This document shows, in pieces, positions 8,982 to 18,184 of a stretch of 50,985 nucleotides of DNA (position 1 is the first letter of the stretch; each line of letters starts with the position of its first letter). The stretch comes from Calothrix sp. MO_167.B12. Its GTDB lineage: Bacteria; Cyanobacteriota; Cyanobacteriia; Cyanobacteriales; Nostocaceae. Made by a program: the position numbers and the translations under genes. The notes under the pieces are model-generated. The model saw only the letters and a program-made list of their open reading frames with translations, was not told where the DNA came from and did not search any database. The stretch is taken from NCBI GenBank assembly GCA_030066045.1, contig JASJCJ010000012.1, positions 1 through 50,985 on the forward strand, read 5' to 3'.

Positions 8982-11024
8982 ATGAATTTGTTATTTTTTC
9001 TGTCTCGAAATAAAGTACAACCATCAACTAAATCGTTGCTGAAAAAGTTAGTAAATCTCAGGAATAGGCATTGGTTTATTATTGATATATTTACGTTTTT
9101 GCTCATACCATTTTTGGCATTGTTGCTGCGTCATGATGGTCATTTTACCTTAGACACATACAAACATGAAATTATCTACGCGGCAATACTATTTTTAACA
9201 GTCAAAATGACTGTACTGTGGTGTTGTGGCTTTTATCGTCGTTACTGGCGCTATGCAAATATTGAAGAACTTACATATATAGGGACGTTGATGATGGCTG
9301 CTGTGATCATCCAAACCTTCTTATTTGATGTCATCTCTTATATGCCAAATTCTGTCATATATAAATTACCAAAATCATTACCTTTTATTGATGGTTTGCT
9401 AGCTTTCGTTGCCATTGGAGTATTACGTTTTAGTGTCAGAGCATTAGACAGAACCTGTCAGAAACACACAGAATGTCAATCTAGGGAGCGAGTATTGGTA
9501 GTAGGTGCTGGTAGTGCAGGGGTTTCCCTGGTAGAAGAAATGCAAAGAAATCCCCAGTTAGGTTTTTATCCAGTTGCTTTTATTGATGATGATCCACACA
9601 AATTAAACTTACGGATTCGGGGTATTCCTGTAGTTGGTAATCGCTTCCAAATTCCTGAGATTAGTAAATCTCTAGAAATTCATCAGGCAGTCATTGCCAT
9701 GCCGACGGTATCAGGACGAGTAATTCGAGAAACCCTCGATATTTGTCAAGTCAATTGCATCAAAACCAGCACTTTACCGGGAATACATGAAATTCTCAAT
9801 GGTCGAGTCCGTTTAGATAGTATCCGTAATGTCAAAATTGAAGATTTATTAAGACGAGAACCCGTACAGACTGATATAAAAAAAGTTTTGGCATTCCTCC
9901 AAGGGAAAAAAGTACTAATTACAGGTGCTGGTGGGTCAATTGGTAGCGAACTTTGTCGGCAAATTTGTAAGTGTCAACCTGCAGAAATAGTGTTATTGGG
10001 ACATGGAGAAAATTCTGTTTTCAACATCCAACAAGAGTTAAAGCAAGTTGTATTGTCACTGCAAGCAGAGAATGCAGCTCACATCCCCAAACTGGTGGGT
10101 TTTATTGCTGATATTCGGTTTCGAGGGCGGTTAAAGAATGCATTCGAGGAATTCCAACCAGATGTCATTTTCCATGCAGCAGCACACAAACACGTGCCCT
10201 TAATGGAGTTAAATTCCCCAGAAGCGATTACCAATAATGTGATTGGCACCAAAAATTTAGTGGAGTTGGCACGGGAACATAACGTTAAGCATTTCGTGAT
10301 GATTTCCACAGACAAAGCCGTGAATCCCACCAATGTCATGGGTGCAAGTAAGAGAATTGCGGAAATGTTAGTCTTGCAAGCGGCAAGAGAAAGTGGAAAC
10401 TCTTATGTAGCTGTGCGTTTTGGCAACGTTTTGGGTAGTCGTGGTAGTGTAGTTCCCACCTTCAAAAAACAAATCGCCGCAGGTGGTCCGGTTACAGTCA
10501 CCCATCCCGATATCCGCCGTTATTTCATGACTATCCCCGAAGCAGTGCAACTGGTTTTGCAAGCAGCAGTTCTTGGTCACGGTGGTGAAGTTTTAATGTT
10601 GAATATGGGCAAACCAGTGAAAATTGTTGATTTGGCAGCAGAATTGATTCGTCTGTCGGGATACGAAGTCAACCAAGATATTGAGATTGCCTTTACAGGA
10701 CTGCGTCCAGGGGAAAAATTATTTGAGGAATTGTTTATCAAAGGAGAAGAATACGAACCAACTGAACATGAAAAACTATTTGTGGTTAAAAATGCCAGTG
10801 GCATGATTGCAAATAATTTGGGGGCGATTGTAGATAATTTGTGTCAAGCAGCACTGAGAAATGATATCAATTCGATTCGATTTTTACTCGAGCAGATAGT
10901 TCCGGGATATCAACCACAATACTTCCAACATAGCTTGCCTGCTGCGGCACCGAAAAATCCCACTGCCAGTCCGCCCAATAATGTAGTTAATCTGTTAGGA
11001 AAATTAGAACCTAAAAGCGTGTAG
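8982..11024 (+). CDS. Membrane nucleoside-diphosphate-sugar dehydratase/epimerase, WbpM/CapD type
   Basis: The 680-residue protein has about four N-terminal membrane segments (residues 30-150). A first Rossmann domain follows (RVLVVGAGSAGVSLVEEM, near 169), then the catalytic short-chain dehydrogenase domain from about 309 (KVLITGAGGSIGSELCRQI). STDKAVNPTNVMGASKR (near 441-458) and GLRPGEKLFEELF are signatures of the UDP-GlcNAc 4,6-dehydratase group. Such enzymes make the UDP-4-keto-6-deoxy-hexose precursor of unusual amino sugars in surface glycans. It is the first gene of the plus-strand EPS locus, with the flippase 26 bp downstream. A DegT aminotransferase later in the locus could act on the keto product. 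Confidence 0.9.
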   Translation: MNLLFFLSRNKVQPSTKSLLKKLVNLRNRHWFIIDIFTFLLIPFLALLLRHDGHFTLDTYKHEIIYAAILFLTVKMTVLWCCGFYRRYWRYANIEELTYIGTLMMAAVIIQTFLFDVISYMPNSVIYKLPKSLPFIDGLLAFVAIGVLRFSVRALDRTCQKHTECQSRERVLVVGAGSAGVSLVEEMQRNPQLGFYPVAFIDDDPHKLNLRIRGIPVVGNRFQIPEISKSLEIHQAVIAMPTVSGRVIRETLDICQVNCIKTSTLPGIHEILNGRVRLDSIRNVKIEDLLRREPVQTDIKKVLAFLQGKKVLITGAGGSIGSELCRQICKCQPAEIVLLGHGENSVFNIQQELKQVVLSLQAENAAHIPKLVGFIADIRFRGRLKNAFEEFQPDVIFHAAAHKHVPLMELNSPEAITNNVIGTKNLVELAREHNVKHFVMISTDKAVNPTNVMGASKRIAEMLVLQAARESGNSYVAVRFGNVLGSRGSVVPTFKKQIAAGGPVTVTHPDIRRYFMTIPEAVQLVLQAAVLGHGGEVLMLNMGKPVKIVDLAAELIRLSGYEVNQDIEIAFTGLRPGEKLFEELFIKGEEYEPTEHEKLFVVKNASGMIANNLGAIVDNLCQAALRNDINSIRFLLEQIVPGYQPQYFQHSLPAAAPKNPTASPPNNVVNLLGKLEPKSV

Positions 11025-11050
11025 TTTCCATTATTTATACCAATGAAAAA

Positions 11051-12337
11051 ATGCAACAGGCTAAACCACTAACATTACGTCGTAACTTCTCCTGGACATT
11101 CCTTGGTAACGCTATCTATGCAAGTTGCCAGTGGGGAATGCTTGTGGTGCTGGCAAAGCTAGGCAGCCCGGAAATGGTAGGGAAGTTTACTTTGGGCTTG
11201 GCTATTACCGCACCTGTAATAATGTTTACTAATTTGCAACTGAGAGCAGTCCAAGCAACAGACGCTAAACAGCAATATCTGTTTAGTGATTACTTGGGAT
11301 TGAGGTTGTTAAGTACGGTTCTAGCTTTAGTAGTAATTGTAGCCATTACTATCATCTCTGGGTATGCCTGGGAAACATCGTTAGTTATTTTGTTAGTGGG
11401 GTTAGCAAAGGCATTTGAGTCCATTAGTGATGTGTTTTACGGACTCATCCAGCAGCATGAACGAATGGATCGTATGGCAATGTCACTGATGATAAAAGGT
11501 CCTTTATCCCTAATATTTCTGGCTATGGGGGTCTACATATCAGGTAACTTGGTGTGGGGTGTATTGGGTTTGGTTTTTGCCTGGGCTGCGGTTTTAATTG
11601 GGTATGACATTCGTAATGGCAGATATATCCTCAGCAGCAACAGTTCTCAAAACAGGGAATTACAGCCCCGTTGGCACCTGCAAACTCTCTGGAAACTGGT
11701 ATGGCTTGCTCTTCCTATGGGTTTTGTAATGATGCTGATTTCCCTCAATACTTCTATTCCTCGATACATCATCGCTGGTTATTTAGGGGAGCGGGAGTTG
11801 GGTATTTTTGCAGCACTCGCCTACCTAATGCTAGTAGGAAAGATGATCATCAATGCTCTGGGAGAATCAGTAAGTCCCCGACTGGCAAAATACTATGCAG
11901 CGGGGAATGGGGCTGCATTCCGCACCATACTTGTCAAGTTAGTGGGAATTGCTACTTTCTTAGGTGGCATGGCTATCTTATTGGCTTTGGTTGCAGGTCG
12001 GCAAATTCTCACCCTGGTTTATAAACCTGAATATGCCCAGCAAGGAAATTTGTTTATTTGGCTGATGGTAGCTGCTGGTATTGGTTATGTAGCTTCCTTC
12101 CTGGGTTATGGAATGACCTCTGCTAGGTACTTTCGGGTTCAAATGCCTTTGTTTACTGTGGTTACGGGTACATCAGCACTCGCTTGTTTGTGGTTAATTC
12201 CCAGATTGGGGCTAAAAGGAGCTGCGATCGCCCTAATCGTGGCAGCAATCATACAAGTAAGTTTTAGTTTAGGGGTGATAGTTCATGCCCTACACAAAAT
12301 TAACCCACCACATTCAGTGGTGAAACAACAAAATTAG
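11051..12337 (+). CDS. Polysaccharide flippase, Wzx/MATE-like
   Basis: The 428-residue, highly hydrophobic protein has about 12 predicted membrane helices. It carries the N-terminal RRNFSWTFLGNAIYASCQWGM segment usual in lipid-linked oligosaccharide flippases of the MOP superfamily. It would move undecaprenyl-diphosphate-linked repeat units across the cytoplasmic membrane for polymerisation. It lies between the dehydratase and a GT4 glycosyltransferase, with 26 and 11 bp gaps, so co-transcription is likely. Assignment to Wzx rather than another MOP exporter rests on context and topology. Confidence 0.85.
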   Translation: MQQAKPLTLRRNFSWTFLGNAIYASCQWGMLVVLAKLGSPEMVGKFTLGLAITAPVIMFTNLQLRAVQATDAKQQYLFSDYLGLRLLSTVLALVVIVAITIISGYAWETSLVILLVGLAKAFESISDVFYGLIQQHERMDRMAMSLMIKGPLSLIFLAMGVYISGNLVWGVLGLVFAWAAVLIGYDIRNGRYILSSNSSQNRELQPRWHLQTLWKLVWLALPMGFVMMLISLNTSIPRYIIAGYLGERELGIFAALAYLMLVGKMIINALGESVSPRLAKYYAAGNGAAFRTILVKLVGIATFLGGMAILLALVAGRQILTLVYKPEYAQQGNLFIWLMVAAGIGYVASFLGYGMTSARYFRVQMPLFTVVTGTSALACLWLIPRLGLKGAAIALIVAAIIQVSFSLGVIVHALHKINPPHSVVKQQN

Positions 12338-12348
12338 GAGGTAGTAAA

Positions 12349-13569
12349 ATGAGGACTTCTACGAAATTAAAAGATGCAGGTCAAGAAAATCTGAATCAAA
12401 ACTTGGTTACACAGCGTCCCATCCGCATTCTCCATGTAGTTGGGGGAATGGTCAGGGCTGGAATTGAAACTTGGTTAATGCACATATTGCGACACATGGA
12501 TCGCGATCGCTTCCAGATGGACTTTTTAGTGAATACTTCAGAACCTTGCGCTTACGATGATGAAATTCGTGCCCTGGGAAGTCGAATTATTCCCTGTCCT
12601 CTACAACACTGGCTTCCGTGGGTTTATGCTGCTAACTTCAAACAAATTCTCCGGGACTACGGTCCCTATGACATTGTTCACAGCCACGTTCACCATTTCA
12701 GTGGCTATGTCCTTCGTCTAGCAAAGCAAGCAGGAGTTCCCTTGTGCATTGCCCACAGTCATAATGATAATTTTTTCCGGGAAGTGAACGCCGGATTGTA
12801 TCGGCGCTTGTATCTCAAATTAACTGAATCCTGGATTGATCGACACGCTACCCTCGGTTTGGGGTGCAGTCATAAAGCTGCAATCGACTTATTCGGTGCT
12901 GAATGGGAAACAGACCCGCGCCGGCAGATTCTTTACTATGGCATTGACCTCACATCTTTCCAGGATGTTGTCGATCCCGTAGCTGTACGTGCGGAATTTG
13001 ATATTCCCGCAGATGCTTTTGTTATTGGTCATGTAGGCAGATTTCACCCCCAAAAAAATCATCAATTCCTAATTGAAATTTTCGCAGAAATAGCCAAACG
13101 AGAACCAAAAGCGCAATTATTGCTGTTAGGAGAAGGTTACCTGCAACCAGAAATCTCTCAACAAGTTTCGCAGATGGGTTTAAGCGACAAAGTTATCTTT
13201 GCAGGTTCGCGCTCGGATGTTCCCAGAATAATGCTGGGTGCAATGGATGTTTTCCTCTTACCATCTCGGCATGAGGGCTTACCATTAGTATTATTAGAAG
13301 CACAGGCAGCAGGACTACCCTGTATTTTTTCGGATGTGATTACCAGGGAAGCAGATTTGATCAAGCCATTAGTGCAAAGAATGTCCCTATCCCAATCCGC
13401 AGATGCTTGGGCTGGAGTAGTATTAGCTACAAATAATGTATCAAGGAATACTCAGATAGAATCTCTGAATCTGGTTGAACACAGTTGTTTCAATATTCAA
13501 GCTAGCGCCAAAAACCTAGAGAATATATATCTACAACTTACGCACTGTAGAAATTTACCCTTAACTTAA
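12349..13569 (+). CDS. GT4-family glycosyltransferase
   Basis: The 406-residue protein has the two-domain GT-B layout. The N-terminal half begins ILHVVGGMVRAGIETWLMHI. The C-terminal half holds IGHVGRFHPQKNHQFLIEIF and the EGLPLVLLEAQAAGLPCIFSDV stretch with the E-x7-E nucleotide-sugar motif. It would add a retained-configuration sugar to the growing lipid-linked repeat unit on the cytoplasmic side; donor and acceptor are unknown. A strong AGGAGG ribosome site lies seven bases before the ATG. Confidence 0.92.
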   Translation: MRTSTKLKDAGQENLNQNLVTQRPIRILHVVGGMVRAGIETWLMHILRHMDRDRFQMDFLVNTSEPCAYDDEIRALGSRIIPCPLQHWLPWVYAANFKQILRDYGPYDIVHSHVHHFSGYVLRLAKQAGVPLCIAHSHNDNFFREVNAGLYRRLYLKLTESWIDRHATLGLGCSHKAAIDLFGAEWETDPRRQILYYGIDLTSFQDVVDPVAVRAEFDIPADAFVIGHVGRFHPQKNHQFLIEIFAEIAKREPKAQLLLLGEGYLQPEISQQVSQMGLSDKVIFAGSRSDVPRIMLGAMDVFLLPSRHEGLPLVLLEAQAAGLPCIFSDVITREADLIKPLVQRMSLSQSADAWAGVVLATNNVSRNTQIESLNLVEHSCFNIQASAKNLENIYLQLTHCRNLPLT

Positions 13570-13661
13570 GCAGAGAACACGCTAAACCGGAGTAATTCGG
13601 TATTTCAATATTAGTGAACCTCTAACATTCTTGATTTTTCGTTTAACCAGGATTGGGAAAT

Positions 13662-14462
13662 ATGAAAGCTTCAGTTAGCACAATTATACCTTGCTACCGT
13701 TGCTCTGACACCATAGGTAGAGCCGTGGACTCGGTTGCTAAACAAACTCTTCTACCTGCCGAAGTCATACTGGTTGATGATGGCAGTGGAGATGAGACCC
13801 TAAAAACTTTGCAACAACTGCAGCAAGATTATGGCAAAGACTGGATCAAAGTTATTGCCTTAGAAAAAAACCATGGTCCTGCTGTTCCCCGTAATACAGC
13901 TTGGGATACAGCATCTCATGAATATATTGCCTTCCTTGATGCTGATGATAGCTGGCATCCGGAAAAGATTGCTGTTCAGTATTCGTGGATGCTCGAACAT
14001 CCGGAAATTGCCTTATCTGGCCATGGAGTTATAGTCAAAAAAACAAGAAATCTACAACTAAACCACAATGAAATACCAGAAACTATTACAGCTAGTTTGA
14101 TAAATAGAAATAAAATTCTTTTATCTAATGCCTTCTGCACTTCTTCTGTGATGGTTAAGCGCAGCATCAAACAACGCTTTAATCCCTCCTTAAGATACTC
14201 TCAGGATTATTTCCTCTGGCTGGAAATTGTCTTATCAGGTATTCAAGCTGCTGTTCTGAACTTTACAGGAGCGTATTACTTCAAGGAACCTTTCGGAGTT
14301 GGTGGACAAACCAAAAATCTTTTGAATGGGAAAAAGGCTGAATCACAGATATATCAAAAGCTGTGGAAATCTGGATACATAACCTTTTTTGAATGGCGCT
14401 TACTTTCCTTATGGTCTTTGATCAAATATTACAGGCGGTCATTGATCTGCTTATTACGATAA
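13662..14462 (+). CDS. GT2-family glycosyltransferase
   Basis: This is a GT-A inverting glycosyltransferase: STIIPCYRCSDTIGRAVDSV, then EVILVDDGSGDET and the metal-binding FLDADDSWHPEK motif at about residues 90-101. It acts in the cytoplasm on the EPS repeat unit with unknown sugar specificity. The frame is open from a TTG at 13653, but the ATG at 13662 has AGGA nine bases upstream and is chosen (266 residues). The C-terminal region (EWRLLSLWSLIKYYRRSLICLL) is hydrophobic and basic, suggesting peripheral membrane attachment. Confidence 0.9.
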   Translation: MKASVSTIIPCYRCSDTIGRAVDSVAKQTLLPAEVILVDDGSGDETLKTLQQLQQDYGKDWIKVIALEKNHGPAVPRNTAWDTASHEYIAFLDADDSWHPEKIAVQYSWMLEHPEIALSGHGVIVKKTRNLQLNHNEIPETITASLINRNKILLSNAFCTSSVMVKRSIKQRFNPSLRYSQDYFLWLEIVLSGIQAAVLNFTGAYYFKEPFGVGGQTKNLLNGKKAESQIYQKLWKSGYITFFEWRLLSLWSLIKYYRRSLICLLR

Positions 14463-14472
14463 ATGAACAAAA

Positions 14473-14610
14473 AAGAGCGTTGCTGATTAGTGCGATGAAT
14501 TTTATTTCACGTATTAGATGTGGAGCAGCTTGGAGCAGGATAGGCGCAAATAATCGACAATTACGCTGAACAAAAAATGTCAATTCATCACACATTTATG
14601 CAACGCCTAA
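14473..14610. repeat. MITE-like element with GCGTTGCTGATTAGTG / CATTTATGCAACGC ends
   Basis: The ends GCGTTGCTGATTAGTGCGATGAA and TTCATCACACATTTATGCAACGC are inverted repeats over about 23 bp. A second copy with matching ends is at 28189-28395 but has a different interior. It lies between the GT2 and polymerase genes. Confidence 0.75.
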
Positions 14611-14623
14611 AAAAGTATCTCGT

Positions 14624-14725
14624 ACCGCTGCGCGGAAGTCAAAAGTCAAAAGTCAAAAGTCAAAAGTATTGTGTTTTCTGGCTCTGACGTTTTATAAATG
14701 GTTGGTTTATTTACGCCGAGGTGTA
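14624..14725. repeat. Dispersed repeat with GTCAAAA heptads and empty insertion site
   Basis: ACCGCTGCGCGGAAGTC is followed by four GTCAAAA heptads and an AAATGGTTGGTTTATTTACG segment. The same head recurs at 18001-18048. The tail recurs at 30425-30442 plus 30665-30690, where it is split by an insertion. Confidence 0.8.
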
Positions 14726-14777
14726 CTCGTTTGTTTTGTATATACGTAAAATTAAGCGTTAATCATTCGAGGATGCT

Positions 14778-16043
14778 GTGAAAATGACAAACTTAGAAAT
14801 TATTTGGGTTGCCATAGCAATGGCACTCACAACTGCCACTCAACTAAGGCTGACATTTTTTCCTCTCGGACCAGGGGACTTTATGATGTTGGCTTGGATG
14901 TTATTTTTAGTAATCAAGCTATTGATTCTTGGAGGTCATGTAATAACACCCATTACAAAAGTAATGTTTTGGTTTTGGATGGTTTCCTTGACTTCCATGA
15001 CTGTGGGTGTCTTAATAGCAGAATCAATGGGGCTGACATCTTCTGAGTTCTCCCATGATGCTCAGGCTTTTACCTTGGCATTTGTTTTTTCGATGATTTT
15101 TGTTAATTCACAAATGTCTAAAAAAGACCTGGAAAAGTTACTTAAAGTTTTTATCTCATTCACAATAATATCCCTATTAATAATAATATTATTCCCTTCT
15201 AGTTTACCATTAATTACTCCCTGGTACGGTGGGATAAGATTTACAGGTTGGTCTAAGAATCCTAACCAGTTAGGTCTATTATTGAGCATAATTCCTTTTT
15301 GGACTTTATATCTCATCAATATTAGTAAAAATAAATGGACAAAAATATGGTATATCTCACTGTTGATTATTTGTTTAATTATGGGCAAAGAAACTGATTC
15401 TGATGCACTCATAATTGGATGGAGCATCGGCATTATTGCACTAATTATTTTGATAATGGAACAAGCACATTTAAAAACTTTTTTGAATAAGAAAAACAAT
15501 CGTCGTTTTCTTGTATATAAAAAGATTATGGGCTTATGTGCATTGATAATTCTTGTAATATTAACGTTTGTTATTTATGAAAAACTAAATTTTGTTGTAG
15601 CCGGTGTATATAATAAAAGCTCTCAGGGAGACACTCGTCTCAACTTATGGATAAATGGAATTGCTGCCATATTCCACTCCCCTGTATTTGGTTTTGGCCC
15701 TGGTGGTCACTCGGGTATTAAAGAACCATTTTTAAGTTTTGAGGCGCACAACACATTTATAGACTGGGGAGGAAGTTCTGGAATTGTTGGTGTAATTAGC
15801 TATATTGCCCTACTAGTATGGTTAGGCTGGAATGCCTGGCGAAACGAATTAATTGTTATGGTCGCAGCTGTGATCTCCTTAGTAGGATTTAGTATGTTTC
15901 ACTACGTGTTGCGCCAACCTATATTTTGGTTCTATTTGATTACCATAGCCAAATTGAGTACACCCGCCTTAAAAGAAAGTAATTCTCTGGGGAATGTGAC
16001 TCAAGGGACAAAAAACCGACGTAGAAGACTTTTGAGGTACTAA
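14778..16043 (+). CDS. O-antigen polymerase/ligase-like membrane protein (Wzy-type)
   Basis: The 421-residue protein is almost entirely membrane-spanning (10-12 helices). It carries the Wzy_C/O-antigen-ligase signature: TRLNLWINGIAAIFHSPVFG, then FGPGGHSGIKEP and HNTFIDWGGSSGIVGV. It would polymerise flipped repeat units on the periplasmic side. The frame opens at GTG 14778, with an in-frame ATG at 14784; CGAGGA at 14768 suits either. It lies next to asnB, which starts three bases after its stop. Confidence 0.88.
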   Translation: MKMTNLEIIWVAIAMALTTATQLRLTFFPLGPGDFMMLAWMLFLVIKLLILGGHVITPITKVMFWFWMVSLTSMTVGVLIAESMGLTSSEFSHDAQAFTLAFVFSMIFVNSQMSKKDLEKLLKVFISFTIISLLIIILFPSSLPLITPWYGGIRFTGWSKNPNQLGLLLSIIPFWTLYLINISKNKWTKIWYISLLIICLIMGKETDSDALIIGWSIGIIALIILIMEQAHLKTFLNKKNNRRFLVYKKIMGLCALIILVILTFVIYEKLNFVVAGVYNKSSQGDTRLNLWINGIAAIFHSPVFGFGPGGHSGIKEPFLSFEAHNTFIDWGGSSGIVGVISYIALLVWLGWNAWRNELIVMVAAVISLVGFSMFHYVLRQPIFWFYLITIAKLSTPALKESNSLGNVTQGTKNRRRRLLRY

Positions 16044-16046
16044 TAA

Positions 16047-17996
16047 ATGTGTGGCATAACTGGTTTTTTAAATATTTCCCGGGAAATTTCCACTGAGGAT
16101 ATGGACTCTGTAATTCATAAGATGTCCTATGCTCTCAATCACCGGGGACCAGATGATAGTGGCATCTGGGTAGACAGCCAAAACCCTATTGCCTTGGGAC
16201 ATCAACGACTCGCCATTATTGACATCTCCCCAGAAGGGCATCAACCTATGGTATCCGCAGATGGTCGCTATGTGATTGTGTTTAATGGCGAAGTTTATAA
16301 TTTTTTAGAGTTAAGACGGGAACTGGAGCGATTAGGTCACCGCTTTCGGGGTCATTCTGATACTGAGGTGATGCTGGCTAGCTTTAGCGAATGGGGGCTG
16401 ATTCGAGCAGTCAAGAGGTTTAATGGTATGTTTGCTTTTGCCCTGTGGGATCGTCAAGAGCGAGTTTTGCATTTAGGACGCGATCGCTTGGGAGAAAAGC
16501 CTCTCTATTACGGTTGGCATCAAGGAATTTTCCTGTTTGGCTCGGAATTGAAAGCCCTCAAAGCCCATCCCGCTTTCCAACCAGAAATCAATCGCGATGC
16601 TTTGGCACTGTTTCTCCGGCATAACTACATACCTGCACCCTATTCTATCTATAAAGGTATTTATAAGTTACCACCAGGAACAGTTCTCACTTGCAGCAGC
16701 ACTAATACTCACCCAGAGCCAATACCATACTGGTCCCTCAAGAAAGTTGCAGAATCGGGTATTGCCCATCCCTTTATGGGTTCAGAAACAGAAGCAGTGG
16801 AAAAGCTAGATATACTACTGCAAGACGCAGTTAGATTGCGTATGGTTGCCGATGTCCCCTTAGGTGCTTTTCTTTCTGGAGGGATTGATTCCTCCACTGT
16901 AGTAGCCCTTATGCAGAGTCAAAGTAACCAACCAGTAAAAACTTTCACTATTGGCTTTTATGAAGATGACTACAATGAAGCCAAGTATGCCAAGGCTGTA
17001 GCACAACACCTGGGAACAGACCACACAGAACTTTATGTGACACCAAAAGAGGCAATGGCTGTGATTCCCAAGCTGCCTAGTTTATATGATGAACCCTTCT
17101 CCGATGCTTCCCAAATTCCTACCTTCCTCATATCTCAATTAGCCAGACAACATGTCACCGTTAGTCTTTCAGGGGATGGGGGGGATGAAGTCTTTGCCGG
17201 ATACAACCGCTATTTTTGGGGTCGCAGCATTTGGCAGCAGACGGGCTGGATGCCTCGAGGGGTAAAACAGGCTGCCGCACTTGCCTTAACTAGCTTATCC
17301 CCCCAAACTTGGAACAAAGTTTTTAGTAACTTTGGTGCCTTCATGCCAGCCAAACTCAAACCACCTACCCCTGGCGATCATCTACACAAGCTAGCCGAAG
17401 TTTTGGCAGTTGAGAATCCTGAAACCATGTATATGGGTTTAGTATCTCATTGGAAAGACCCAGAAGCATTAGTTGTAGGTGGCTCTGAGCCCTTGACCAT
17501 CTTAAGCGATCGCCAAAACTGGGCACAGTTACCAGACTTCACTCAACGGGCAATCTATCTTGATACAATAACTTACCTACCGGATGATATCCTCGTCAAA
17601 GTAGACCGAGCCAGCATGGGAGTGAGCTTGGAAGCTCGCGTACCACTGTTAGATCACCGGGTCGTGGAATTAGGTTGGTGTATGCCCCTATCCATGAAAA
17701 TTCGTGGCTTGCAGAGTAAGTGGTTATTACGTCAAGTATTATACAATTATGTACCTGCGGAACTGATTGAGCGTCCCAAATCAGGGTTTGGTATTCCCAT
17801 TGATAGCTGGCTGCGTGGTCCTTTGCGAGACTGGGCCGCAGCACTGTTGGATGAAACTCGGTTGCGTAGAGACGGTTTTTTTAATCCCCAGCCAATCCAA
17901 CAGAAGTGGGCAGAGCATTTATCTGGCGATCGCAACTGGCAATACTATTTATGGGATGTGTTGATGTTCCAGGCATGGCTAGATGAACAAGATTAG
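16047..17996 (+). CDS. asnB: Asparagine synthase (glutamine-hydrolysing)
   Basis: This 649-residue class II asparagine synthetase has both domains. The N-terminal glutaminase begins MCGITGF, so the nucleophilic Cys2 is present, and the synthetase domain has the PP-loop SGGIDSST near residue 277. It is a complete glutamine-dependent amidotransferase that activates a carboxylate with ATP. In an EPS locus such enzymes often amidate uronic or amino-acid substituents of the glycan rather than supply free asparagine; that role is inferred from position. The polymerase gene ends three bases upstream, and a GTCAAAA repeat follows the stop. Compare the Cys2-less homologue at 45895-47913. Confidence 0.92.
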   Translation: MCGITGFLNISREISTEDMDSVIHKMSYALNHRGPDDSGIWVDSQNPIALGHQRLAIIDISPEGHQPMVSADGRYVIVFNGEVYNFLELRRELERLGHRFRGHSDTEVMLASFSEWGLIRAVKRFNGMFAFALWDRQERVLHLGRDRLGEKPLYYGWHQGIFLFGSELKALKAHPAFQPEINRDALALFLRHNYIPAPYSIYKGIYKLPPGTVLTCSSTNTHPEPIPYWSLKKVAESGIAHPFMGSETEAVEKLDILLQDAVRLRMVADVPLGAFLSGGIDSSTVVALMQSQSNQPVKTFTIGFYEDDYNEAKYAKAVAQHLGTDHTELYVTPKEAMAVIPKLPSLYDEPFSDASQIPTFLISQLARQHVTVSLSGDGGDEVFAGYNRYFWGRSIWQQTGWMPRGVKQAAALALTSLSPQTWNKVFSNFGAFMPAKLKPPTPGDHLHKLAEVLAVENPETMYMGLVSHWKDPEALVVGGSEPLTILSDRQNWAQLPDFTQRAIYLDTITYLPDDILVKVDRASMGVSLEARVPLLDHRVVELGWCMPLSMKIRGLQSKWLLRQVLYNYVPAELIERPKSGFGIPIDSWLRGPLRDWAAALLDETRLRRDGFFNPQPIQQKWAEHLSGDRNWQYYLWDVLMFQAWLDEQD

Positions 17997-18000
17997 GTCA

Positions 18001-18048
18001 ACCGCTGAGCGGAAGTCAAAAGTCAAAAGTCAAAAGTCAAAAGTATTA
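18001..18048. repeat. Heptanucleotide tandem repeat (GTCAAAA)
   Basis: Four copies of GTCAAAA follow the phrase ACCGCTGAGCGGAA, matching the repeat at 14624-14667. It lies between asnB and the next glycosyltransferase. Confidence 0.9.
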
Positions 18049-18184
18049 CCCTATCGATGAGTCGAAGGGCTAATGAAATAAGGAAAACATTTTTTCCTCT
18101 CCACGGATAAATCCGGGGACTTGTATCCAGTCTATTTTTTGGTCAAAAGTCAAACACTGAAGTACAAAAAACAGGTTAATTCAA